In this document: piece after piece, positions 42,301-55,400 of the stretch
Numbering within the stretch: the first letter of the stretch is position 1
Layout: every line of letters begins with the position of its first letter
Assembly: GCA_030141605.1 (NCBI GenBank)
Contig: JAQGDQ010000139.1
Coordinates: 434,001 to 498,000 of the forward strand
DNA from: Tubiluchus corallicola
Lineage: Eukaryota; Priapulida; Priapulimorpha; Priapulimorphida; Tubiluchidae
DNA length: 64,000 nt
Reading direction: 5' to 3'
Translations under genes and position numbers: made by a program
The notes under the pieces: generated by a model
What the model saw: only the letters and a program-made list of their open reading frames with translations
The model's database searches: none
Told to the model about the DNA's origin: nothing

Positions 42301-43394
42301 CAACAAAACTAAAATAATGTAATTAACACACTCAGAACGAAACTAAAAAAGCTTTATAAAAGTTTAAATTTCAGATTAAAAGATCAATTTTATATCTATC
42401 TATTAGCTAGAGTTAAGTCTCTGTCATTTCATATATGGAACTGCTGGATAAAATGCTCTACCAGTTTTGCAAGTCTTCATTGGTGATTCGTTTCTTCATA
42501 CGTCATAACATGGGGCCACAATCAGGAAAATATGTTTAACACTATGTTTGTGTGGTATAATGATGAAAGATTTAGACATACTTGACACATATCAACTATA
42601 CACTATTTAATTTTAATTTTAATTAATACATGTATACTAAATATATATATATATTTATTTATATATATTGTGTAGAGTAAGTCCTCGTTTAATGACCCCC
42701 CGTTTAGCGACGTTTTTGTTTTAACAACACTGAATATTTGACATCTGTTCCTCACTTAACAACACATGTTTCAGTTTAGCGATTATCTTTTTTACTTTGC
42801 TCAAAGCCATTTTTTATTATATCAACAACTTTTTTTATCAAATTGGAAGCACTAACATGGAACATATTGCATTATTCTGTTCTAAAAACGTACTACTAGC
42901 GTAAAACACAGTAAGTATTATAATGGTTTTGCTTCCTGACTGATTATGTACTAAATGCTAGCTGATTGTATTAAGCGAGATCTATTTATATGCCTCCAGA
43001 CACCTGAGTTCAAACTTTATGCCAAGGAAATTTATCTGCAACCTGTTGCTATAGCAACCACCAAGTACTACATTCATGAAATGATCCCAAGGTTGCTCCA
43101 GGGCTTGGCTTTCACTACACAGTGTCCAAACACTAACTGCCTACATATAGGGTTTCAACGTTAACGAAGAAGAAACCGGCAGCAAGCCTAGCTAGGTCGT
43201 GGTAAGAAAGGTAGTTAGTTTCAAGCAAATAGAAAGAAATTAATCAGTAGAAATATGAATAAAACTCATTTAACTGATATGATTTTTGTTGCGGGAACTT
43301 ATCTCAATTTTTTTACATTACTTTCTGTGGAGGTCTTGGTTTCATTAAAGACATTTGCTAGAAAGCATCAGTGTCGTTAAGCAAGGACTTATAG

Positions 43395-43425
<31 letters not shown>

Positions 43426-46400
43426 AACTGATGTGTATTGTTCCTGCTACAATGATACACTTTAACATGAAATTACAATTACATTAGCTTTACTATTTTG
43501 AGAGCTCACAAAAAATACCATTAAAGAACTTTTTCCACTACCAGCCTTTCCTGAAAGCACAATTATGCCTTGGCTGCATTTGGTTATCTTGTCTAAGCAG
43601 TCTACAACAAGAGCTGTTCTCCCAACGAAGGTTTCTTTTTTCGATTCAATGAAAGCAGCATGCATTGATGTTTCATATTCAACTTCATCCATCATGTCCT
43701 CCTGTCGAAAAATAAAAACAAAAGAATAATACCCTGACAGCACAGTTGTTTGGTGCCAAAATGTTTTTGAGTTGGTCACTTGCAAAGTAACTCTGTAAAG
43801 AGGTTTGTTTTACCGTGATGTTGTTCTTGTTCTCGTAATTTATCCAATAAGTTTTTATCAGTTTTTAATATTGTGATGTCACATACAGTTACTTTGTGTT
43901 GCAAATTTTTATGAAAAAATGGTCACCATGGCAACACTAAATGATGTTCTAAATGCCATATCTAAGCAGGTAGCTGGAAAAATTCAGTAAAATGTAACCC
44001 AATGCTTCCCATTCCAGACTGGTTTTATTATTACTTTGTACGAACTATAAAAAGCTCTGAAACGTAGAAATGAACTGGACTGCATAAATATATTGATGGA
44101 AAAACATCAAAGAGTTAAATAATTCACATTGTTTAGCTTATAGCACAATTCTGGGTCTTCATTAACTTTTTCAGAAACTTTCGTAATGATCTGGTTTTTG
44201 GTATGAATTATGTCACATGTTTAGCGTTGATTCTACCAACAAGAACAGTAACTCTGAAACAGAATTACTAATACTTACTTCTTCAGGACAGAGTTTCATA
44301 ATAGCATTCCACGCGTTATTCAGCACCCGATTTCCAAATAAGTCTAGTCCTGCAACTATAGGTCTTCCATCGACAACACCTCCCCAGTAACATGGATATT
44401 CATCGTACAGTTCTAAACCGCTAACTCTAACACGTGATTTCAGCTTCTTTACAAGTTCATCACATCTTCGGTTCTCTGCACAGAAATCTTCACGATACTT
44501 TTTCGGTACAGTTCTGAAAAATAATTATATTGAATATTGTAAGGAATGCAGACGATACTGATAATAGTATAAATAGAGACTTAACACAAATTTAGAGCAG
44601 AAAAACTTGCCAGAAACTGCAGAAAGCTTTCTTGTGTTCTCGATCTCAGGAGGAATGGGAACTGAGATGGCAAAAAACCCTGCTGAATTATGAAACCATT
44701 ACATCCACAGTCAACTTAGAGGCAATAGTTTTCAGGTAGTATGTAATGGCTTCGTAATGGACAGAACTAATGCAATGGAGGGACTGCCGTCGTAACACTA
44801 CCACAGATAATGGTTTGTCAAGGAAGTAGCATGAAGCACGCAAGAGAATAAAAGTTCTAAACAAGTAAAGAGAGGATGCATTACATCAAAAAAAGTTGAA
44901 AAAAAAATTACAAGAGCGTTGCAAGAAAATTTACACAAGCAGTTAAAGAAATACCTAACTAGAACTTACTTTATGAAGCTATTATTGCGAATAAAGAAAA
45001 AAGCCGTTTCCTGGGCTTTGTCTGGATTCGCCAGTGCAGCATAGTGCATTTCTAGTTCTGTAACAGATGCTCCCGGTGGATAACTTTTCAGCCAATCAAG
45101 ATCTGGATCCTCGGTGACATCATACAATTCAGGAATCCATCCATATCTTTCGCCAATAATGCCGACAAATAACTGACATGATTTTATTTCTGACAGGCAG
45201 AGATCCAAATTGCTACAAATAGATTTTTACATTTGTAATCTGTTTACCCAAAAAGAAGTTATCTACTACTCAGGCTAATGAAATGTTTTTGTATTCTCAT
45301 TTCAAACTAATTAAATTAGATCCTAATCTCTAGAGGAAAAATATAGTACTTCTGGAAAAAATGAAAATCAAGCAAATGAATGCGAAAATAAATTTAGAAA
45401 GTGCTAACATTCTTGCAAATAAGTTAAATCAGTTTCATCCAACCTTCGCAATAGAACAGGTGTCTAAATTATGTTAGCATATGTATTAGATTTAGTGCCA
45501 TAAAATCAAACATGTACAATGCAAGACGAAAACATACCAGAATTAATTTTATAATGTAGACGTATACCCGGCTTGAGAAGATGCAGACTCAGTGATGCCC
45601 CATCGCAGGTCTACCTCGTAAACATTAATGAGACGGTCCTTTGCACGTGCTCTCAGCTCCGGAAATACAAATCTAGTAAGAAGGTCACGCTCTCCGTGCA
45701 TGTCACGAAATGTAGATGAAATAAATACACGTATTGAACGCCACCTGTCAAGCAGATGAAATGAACATACATATTGACATTGGACATACCCGTTGAGCAG
45801 ATGGAACGAACGTACATATGAACATACCTGTCGAGCAGATGAAATGAACATATGAACATACCGTCAAATGCAAAAAGTTGCACTTCAAGAAGCTCACTCC
45901 TATTACAAGTATTCATTTCCACATTTTTTGCCTAATGAAGCCTTCCAACCTTTATTTTTCTGTTTTATCACTAATGCTGTTTTATTCCTAGAAGCCAGCA
46001 CTTCATATAGGCAAGGAGTACATTTTAAAATGAATCGACCAGAGTTTATTAACCACACTAAAATACTTATAAAAATATCAATCTTCCCTCAATGGGAGAA
46101 AGATAGAGAACAGGCAAATGAAACTACTTTAAAGCAGTTTTTCCAATGGTGTCCATCCATTAAAGAACCAGGCCTGATGCTGCTTAACTTTTACAGTCCT
46201 AGCACACTAATGCATTTTGGTTCTGTCCTGCGTGGTTAAACATGTCCTACCAACAAAGATTAAATGTTAAGTTATGTTTGACCAAAATCTGCTTCTACCT
46301 TCATCAGTATGCAAAGGCATAACACAGAAAGAGAAAAAGTATATCAAAGCTGTCCACTGTACATACTGTGGTGCTTTGGTAATGCGAGGAACCTTCTGTT

Positions 46401-49400
46401 CTACAGGAATGATGGCTGGTTTAGTAAGAGGGCTTTGAACAACAGCTGTCAGATTGTATGTTTTGTCAACATTCTCAACTTGTTTGAGAAGACCATCATC
46501 ACCCTGATTGCTAATATACCTGAAATTTAACAAAACAAATTTTACCTGAAATTAATATACCTGAAAATTTGTGCCTTGACTTCACCTGCAAAAATGGACA
46601 AAGTTTTTTTCTACTCTTAAAGGGGGAAAGCATGACAATGAAAAAACTGTTGAATGGAAACTGTTCTGTGCTAACTGAGGCTGTTCCGTGAAAACAATAT
46701 GAAAAATGTTATTACATCTTATTTATTTTCTGGTTAACTTAAGCATATATGTTATATATATGTTTTTGTGTCCGTCAGTGAATTAAAAAGCAACTGCTTT
46801 TCATAATTATGAATATTAGTACTGAGCTGTCTATCAAGAAAAAGAAAATATTTTTTTTTATTTGACCCAACATATGAGACAAACACAAAAATGACAATTA
46901 CAGCTACAAGCCGTGTGTGCAGACAAAATAAATACAAAATATTTAAATTCAAATTCTACAGGATAAAATAATACACAGTAATTGATCAAGAAAGTACTAC
47001 GTAATATATGACATGGTTCTGACATCTATGTAACTATGTCAAAATGCTGAAGAATGCAAGTTTTAGGAGAGAACTTTAAGGACTAATCAGAAAAGTTATT
47101 TAAAGTAAATTACCGTAATATTTTGTCACTGAAACCAACGATTGAAATATCTTTCTCATCATGAGCCTCATGCTGGCGTTGGTTCCTCTTATTACTAGAT
47201 CTTGCCAAGTCGATATTAACCCGTATCAAATCAGGGTTAACCAAGGCTCTGTATTTATCAACAAATGATCGAAATGTTGGTACGGTATCCCCAGTCTGTT
47301 TGTCGTCAATGTTTACAGTGTTGGAAAGCACTATAACAGTATCTACCTGCAAAATTGATTTAAAATTGTTACTATACTTTAGGAAATTATGACAAAAACT
47401 GAGGAATGTGACTTGCACAAAATATGGAATTATAATTAGCAACCACATGAGGCGAAAAAATACAGCAGATAAAAACACAAGGAAAAAACATAAAAGTAAA
47501 CACAGGAAATATGCAGAAGGAAAACATACACACATCTGTGTTTTGTTACTGCACTTGCATCTTTTTTTAGTGTGATGTCCTTTTTGCATTAATGATATAA
47601 ATAAAAAATGAAAAAACTCCAAAGCCTTGTTTTGTAGTTTTTGTTTTTTCTGTTTTTGTTCGTTTAGTTTTGCCTGAAGAAGAGCTACAGTGGTAGTTCG
47701 AAATGTTGTGACTTTTTTCATGTTTTTCAGACAAGGGTGTTTTGTTTGTAGGATTTTTTTATTTATTTTTGCTCTGCACCTAGGCATCTTAAAAGGATAA
47801 AATATAAGAAGCAGTTGCTGCAAAATGAACAAAATAAATGCTCCTGAGAAAAGAGGATAGCGTTTAAAAGCCCATGACAATTTGCAAAGTAAAACATCTG
47901 TTTTAATTTATGCTCCCATTAGTCTTTAAATTAAACAAAATAAAATACTGAGGAAAGGATAAAGTCAACTTATTGAAAATAATGTTAATTAAGAACTTAA
48001 CTATATTATAAAAAGGTGGGCTGCATTTGAGGAGTTTCAGTAACCATAGAGCAATAGTTACTCAGATTCAGAGATAGTGCTCTCACTTTAGAACCTATAC
48101 TAATGCCTGTATGCTAGCTCCACCTGCACAGATGTTGTGCACCCTACCTGTGCATTATACCATCTCTCTATGCATGACTGCATCTCAGTCTCTCCAGTAA
48201 GAGCTCATCTTTATACACCACCATTGGCAGAATAATTTTGCAGCAAATGGTCAAATATTTGTCTAGGCACGTAAAGCAACAATTATGTGCTATTAACCTA
48301 TTAGATTAGCTAGCTTTTTTGATACCACTGATTTGTGCACAAGGTAAGTCAAACCTTTACTTGAAATTTAAATAATTTCATGTAGGGTTTTAAAATCATT
48401 TTAACATTTTATTGTTTGTGACCTTTGGTGTGTCGGTCTACAGATGTTGGCAAGCCCAAATTTTATAGCATTTTAAAATAATATCAGTGTAAAGTTTTAA
48501 AACATTTTTGTGTTTTTGACATAATTCTTTATCATTGTGCTATATACCATCTTATAATGCGGTCTCTAATATCATATATCACATAAACTGTCTCTACACA
48601 AAGCAAATTACAATGACTTAATTTTGTGCTGTATTTTCATACTTTACTTCATGCAAACTTTCAAAACTACAGTGAAATTCAATTGTTTAATATTGAAATA
48701 AAAAAATAAATGTATACATAAGGCTAAACTTCAAAATTCCTTGAGTTTATTTTGAGATAAAAATACGTGGTTCAGCCTGACGATTAATGTCAATTGTTTT
48801 TTTGTGACAAATTGCATCATTGTAAACTATAGATAACTGCACACCCCTATTAGGGGTGAGCAGTTATCTACTGGAAAGCGAATTCGAGTCGAATCGCATT
48901 TGTGAATTTCGAATTCAAGTCGAACCAAATTTCAGTATTTCGAATTTGAACAGAGTTTGAACGATTTTCGAACCACCAGTAAAAAGCGGTCTTACAAAGA
49001 TCATGAATATTATTCGATTTTGTTCTACAGTAAAGCTACAAATAATTTATTAAAAAATTGTGCACAGAAATAGCAGCTAAATTCTATGATGTTTCAGACG
49101 TTTTAATGATAAAGAACGTATGTGGTTAAAGTGCTAAATTATTAGAATCTATAATAATAAGTTCCAATCGAATTCGAACTAGGAAAACTCGTTCAAACAT
49201 TTGATGCTCACCCCTTAGTACCAACTGGCAGTTCAGTGGTCTGAAGAACTGAAGCTGGCCATGGAAGTTGACCATGTTTGTCATGATGTTCTAATTAATT
49301 TTCAGCTGAGTGCTTCAACTATTACATCAGCAGATTCACACAAACATAATAACTAAGAATGAATAATTCAATAGTATAATGAATACCCTCATCGGGGCAC

Positions 49401-52400
49401 CCTACAGCAAGCATGTAGTTCAGGCTACCCTGCCTGGAGCTATAAAGTTTAGGGTTGGGCTACTGATAGTGAGTGTCTTATAAGGAAATCTGCTTAAAAT
49501 AGGTGCTTTGTCACACCCATAACAGCAAGTGAGCAGTTAGCCTTGACTTCTAATGACAATGTGAACTAATCCAGGATCTTGAAACGTGAACTTGAACGTT
49601 ATTGTCTGCTTGAATGCATCTTTGCTGCTTTTACCATTTGATAATTAGCTTTACAGGCATGATAAATTTAACCATACAACACCTTTATCACAAATTATGA
49701 CAGGGAGTTGTCTTTCATATTTCTAATCAGGCGAACTTAACTAATTATTATAAGCTTAACATTGAACATGTTGCAAAGGTGCAATTAATTTTATACGAAA
49801 TCTGGAAGAAAATAAAATTTGATTCTAAACTTGAAAGGCAAGAATTGTAAAAAAGCTGGCAAACTGCTTGGATTTGAACCGGTCACCTTCTGCTTACAAA
49901 GCAGATGCCTTAGACTGCTAGCCACTGTATTCCCCAGTGATCAAGGCAGTCCAGAGTTCATGTTCTCTAAAGGTCCCAGGCTCAAATCCAAGCAGTATCC
50001 CACCTTTTTTACATTCTATAGCTTTGAAGTTAAGAACAAAATTTAATTTTTGCAAGTTTCTGCGACATTAAGACTAATTTAAAATTAAGTATTTAGCAAA
50101 TTGTCATAAAAATCGAGTGACAGACCAATTGTGGAATATGGAGGCTGCCATAAACAACTTATTCCTCCGTTACAAAACAAAAGGAGGAAAGAAACATTTA
50201 TGGAACTTGTATATAAGATGAAGAAAAATTAAATCAGCCACACATGATGTCCCACAGTTGATGTGTCTTATAAATTTGTTTATGCAATAACAACAATTTA
50301 ATGCACCATATCAATAGATGGGTGACGCATGAGAGATTCAACAACTATCTAGTTTTCCATCAGCTTTGTCTTATAATTATATTTCATAGAGGGTTGCCAT
50401 AAATAGTAATATTTTGAGAGGAAATCGAATTAAATCTAGGGAACAGACTTGTCAGTAAAGTGTGAGTAAAATGACCACTAAAACAACCATTTTACTGGTT
50501 ATTTTTTGGTAAATCGGATATGAGTAGTAGCAACCAATAAACTGCATTAGAGATCATAGTTTATTTTTGTAGCACAACTTTGTTACAAACAGAAACAACT
50601 CATGACTTTGATAGCAATTTAATCTTACAGGTCACAGAATTAAAGAAATAAACATTTTAGTTGTCAAAGTGACAGATTGTTTAACTATATCACCTTTGAT
50701 TCGATTCTGATAATATAGCTCAGATTAAAAACACCAAATTTATTTTACAGTTTTCAATGAACAGCCGAGTTTCTTTGACAAGCCGTGCTAATTTTGGAGC
50801 TAAGCTCATGATAATTATTGCTGCTAGCATGTAGACTGATTACCATATAGAGTAAGAACAGATTAGCCCGCATGTAATACATTCATTGCATGCCATTGAC
50901 AAACAGCGCAGTGAGAAACGTTCCTTCCAATGTTAAAAAACAAGCACTTTGCTGCTCTTTCTTGCTACACTAAGAGTTTGTCACGCCGAGAAAATACTCC
51001 TTATAGTCACGGGGCATGGTCATTGATCAATTGCCGTTTCAATGCGATATGTATGCTCCCTCCCCCGCTTTGCCAAAACAAGCTAGCTTACGTTTTTAAT
51101 TTACTTAAGTCTAAGACCCTAATAGGTGTCGTATCACATGTGTCTAAAGCTTACACGTCCGCTTGGGTAATCAGATATAACACATCTCATTACAGATACC
51201 ATAGCGTGAATATAACTAGACCCTTGGGATGTTACATGATGAACAGCAAACAGCCTTACAGCAGTTTTTCTAACTAAATGAAATCGCTATATTGTAACAC
51301 CTCTCATTACTCTTATCATAAACTACAATTTCCACACAACATTCTGCTAGACCTTTGCGTTAATCTCAGACGACTACTCTTCCAAATAAGGTCGTTGGTC
51401 ACACATGGCTGGTGTAGCAAGAATACTCAATGTTGGCCCTCAATTTATGGCCAAATCCCGCACCCACGGGCGGACAACCCCCTCTCCAGTAAAAACTATA
51501 GCGTGCCGTAGGTCTGGCATACTAAAGACGGACACACAGGGCCTACGAGTGCGAATAGAATCATAACTAAAAAAATGTTAATTCCATCAACGATGATTCA
51601 AAACTACAGTTTAATACATTACTGAGAGCCTCAGAGTATTTCTACTTCGGTAGATACACATGCCAAAAGAGAACGCACAACTACTGCTAGTTGCTTCCCC
51701 CAGGCTATTAATGACTAGCTATACCAGCAGTTGATACACTGGTGATGACATAAGCAGGTAGGTTCGTGATATTACTCATGGTGATAATAATAAGAGCGGA
51801 AGACAGCGGTTTTCAGTAGTCGACTATGCGATCACAAAAAGTGAGTGTTGTGAACGAATGCGCGAAAAGTTTTTTCAATTTTTTTATGTTTAACACTGCA
51901 AAGTAGACTGTACAAGGTAACTTAGCAATTAGTGAAAAAGTTGTTGAATTTTGTACAGCAAAGGTGAACCACTGTTATCCAATTGTATGTTTAAAATGCA
52001 TTCAGAGATAGTTATCTATGTGTTATATTCATAGTCATCAACTGAATGAAATAGTACTTACATGTACAGAACATTAATAAAACATTTAGGTAAGTTTAAA
52101 ATGTTCATTATAGTGCACGTCAAACAATAGTGATTTTAAAATCTACAGTGTAAATCAAATCTTATATTATTTAGCTATTTTAAATCGTCATTTTAGTATT
52201 AGTTTTATGCATTTTTTTCTGTACAGCGTTCAAGTACGTATTTATATGGACTTTACGCTACACAAAAATAAATAAACTTGAAATTAAACAGATATTAAAA
52301 TCACAAGCATTATTCTGACTCAGGTTCCTTAGAAACAAATCAATTGTGGAAATTTATCTACCTAAATCAGGTAAAATAAGCAAATCTGAAATTTGTAAAA

Positions 52401-55400
52401 ATTTAGGCATAAGTTGCCCTGGCTAGGCTAGAGCATTCAGTATACAAAAAAAAGAAGAAAAAAATTTACACAATGCAGAACGTTAACAACTAATTTTAGT
52501 GTATCAGTGGAGGGATAAAGTAAAATGGCAATACGAAGACAAAACGACGAGTAGTTTGTGGTTATTATACAATTACATGATAACAATAAATAGATAATTC
52601 ACAGCAACCATTAGTGTTAATAACACTGCTTCACAAATAATGGCGCTCATTACTATGGCAATTAACGCAATCAGCTGATGTTACAAACAACAACGATAAA
52701 TATAATTTGCGCCTTTAAGCTTAACAAAATAAAGTCGGTAGAATTGAATTATAGAATAATTATAGAATTACAGAATTGAATTATAGAATTAAACATGATG
52801 AATTCAGTGAGCTTTGCTATTATATATAGTTGATATACTGTGCAACATAAGCAAGCTTTTTAGTCTCTGGCTTTCCATTTACCCCTTGTTCTTTAAAAAC
52901 GAAAAAAACAAACAAAAAGTAAGCAAGCAAGTAAATAAATAAATGAAATCAAAACGTTTTGTTAAGTTATCATAACTACATTGAATTTAACTGTAAGTAG
53001 TGGGTTAGTCCACGAAGTAAAAAAAACGCAGATGCAAATTTTGCAGTCTAAAACACAGTTTAATAACTGAATTTTGTAACAGTTAACAAAAAATACCTAA
53101 AGTAGGCTTATTAAAAATTTTGTATGACTCAGTAAAACAGGGCCCAGCTATCATAAATTCAACAATTTTCATAACGTAAGCTCTATTGAAACTCTACAAT
53201 GGCAGAAAGAAACAGATATAAATAACGGAACACAGTCTTTTCCTAACTTTTGAAAAAAATTGGCAGAAAGTGGAATATTTTTTGTGATAACTGAAAAGAA
53301 GAGTAACAAATGCCCAGTTATTTCTAGGCCTAAAGTGAATTGGAAGAAATATTATAATACAATGTCTGCAATTCAAATTAACGGAGTTTATGAAATTGCA
53401 AAAATGTCCTTGCTTCAAAAACAAACTTCAAAGTACAGCTAGTAAGAAACCCCAAACAAGAATGAAAGTATGTAATAACATCCTCATCCTAAGAATGTAA
53501 CAAAGTCAGAATATCCATGTTCTCAAATTCGGCATGCAATCAAGATGACGTTTACAACGAGGAAGAAAGTATGGAGGCTTTGTACATTGCACAGATAATT
53601 TGACATTTTGTATAGACTATCTTCCTAACTTAATTAATCAGCCAACAGAAAAAACTTTCCAACTCTATGCCTCAGGTTTGCACTGCCTGCACAATTCAGG
53701 GTCATGGGTTGCAAATGATCTTTCAATCTTTGGCATTATCTTGAGATTTGTTGGCATATTGTAATTACACGTTTCACACTGTAGCAAATATTTCACTTTT
53801 AAGTGGATGGCTTTAACTTTGAATAACCTGTAGTACGCTGCAACATTCTGTTAGTTTTTTCTTTGCCACAAAGAAAAACTTAAACTTTGCTTTTGTATCT
53901 ACATGACCTTTTTGTGACCTTTACCTCCATTACAATATCATCTTGCTAGAATATCATCATTCTTGCTTTACTTAAGAACCTGATAATGTTTGACATATTT
54001 TGTATTTTCAGACATATGGTAATGGATCTCTACTGTGCTCTGGCGGTAACCATACTACTGTGTAACTTCACATATAGTTCTGGTCAAAAGTCACAAGATA
54101 TACATCAGCCACACAGTGTGAACAAAGAATTAACACCAGACATTACAGGTGCTCATCTAGGCTTAAATGAAACAGAATTATGTAATAAGACTAAAGCTCG
54201 CTTTAGATCCACTTTACACGCGATCACACAGACGTCCATCTCAGTAGAGTGGGTGGTGTGCCGTGCATTCGAGCAGATACATGGATTTCGAGCATATTGG
54301 CGACAAGTCGGGATTGATTCACCAGATGCATGGTAAGTATTCAAAGATAATATAATATATAATTAATGACAGTATTGTTTACATAATTCTGTAAATGTTG
54401 GTTAAAAAGATACTACCTTATAAAGGTTTTTCTTTTTATGGTCTACACGCAGAGGTCACAGATGTGCTATTATTACTAGCAGTGCTTAAAAATTAGTGTT
54501 GCCATCTATTAAAATTAATTTGGAATTATCAAAAGCCTATTTACTCTTAAATGACAAAAACAATGCAGGGAGAATCAGGACTGCATGGATTAACAGCCTT
54601 CTTCTAAGACTAGTAAATATATTATGCTTCTCTAATGTGGCTTTCACAGTATACAATCCACTTTGGCAGTTTGTTTGATGGGGATATCTCAGCTCAACCT
54701 TTGATATTCTCAACCACTTGTTGTTGTTGGAAACATTTAAAATCTAAAGCTGATATTGTGGATGATGCCACATCTTATTTAGACAACACTTCACATGATA
54801 CTTTATTAGGCAGAATTTCTTCTAATAGGCATAATATTTCATATGCTGCCCACAGGGGTCCTGCCTTGGACATTGTTTTTTATTATTTATTTGGTATAAT
54901 ACAATTTCAAGGCATTTACCCAAAACGCACATGCTAATGACTGCCAAGTTCATTTATCATTTTAGTCCTTCAAGCACTGCTTTAAAACAGTTGCTTCTAC
55001 TGCTATTCAAAATTGCATTTTTGATATAAAAGAATGGATGCTCTTGCAAAAACTTAAACTAAACAAAACTCACGGGAAAATTTATATCAGTTAGAGCTAA
55101 ACAAAGTCGTTAAAAGTCCACATGAATCTGGAAGAATTGCAGAAATGAAGGTTATTTTGAATTATTACTGTTTACTATATTCATATTTTGTATCATATGA
55201 CAGTCCATGGATCAAACCACAGACACGATGGTTGTAAATCTAGCTACTTTTAGTTTCTTGTATCGGTGTTTTTAAGACCATCTACTGACATGATTAAAAA
55301 TCATTTTGGACTTAAACAGCAAACATCGCAAATTCTTCTATCTTTGTCTTTCTGACTTTTGATTTTTTTAATTAAACTGTATTATTTTACAGGACAAAAA

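Larger units (their letters stand above)
47347..54011. other. TEP1 11.3-kb intron, upstream of the fibronectin-domain gene
   Basis: Mostly AT-rich sequence. It holds the hammerhead-like motif, a hAT-like MITE, paired tRNA-like sequences and an unrecognised more GC-rich block (separate entries). The long minus frame 47110-47880 is an accidental extension of exon 47346-47114 into the intron. The 5' UTR exon and promoter of the nested plus-strand gene are expected near the right end but are not identified. Confidence 0.45.

Noticed and set aside
43395-43421. TA run as a promoter element
   Set aside because: It is a simple repeat beside a MITE-like insertion, with no gene start nearby.
45868-46239. 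123-codon plus-strand frame
   Set aside because: Lies in a short TEP1 intron, lacks a recognisable domain or splice context, and its codon use looks random.
47110-47880. A 256-codon minus-strand protein
   Set aside because: Only 47114-47346 is an exon. The rest is intron read through past the CAG acceptor, and includes a repeat-derived segment.
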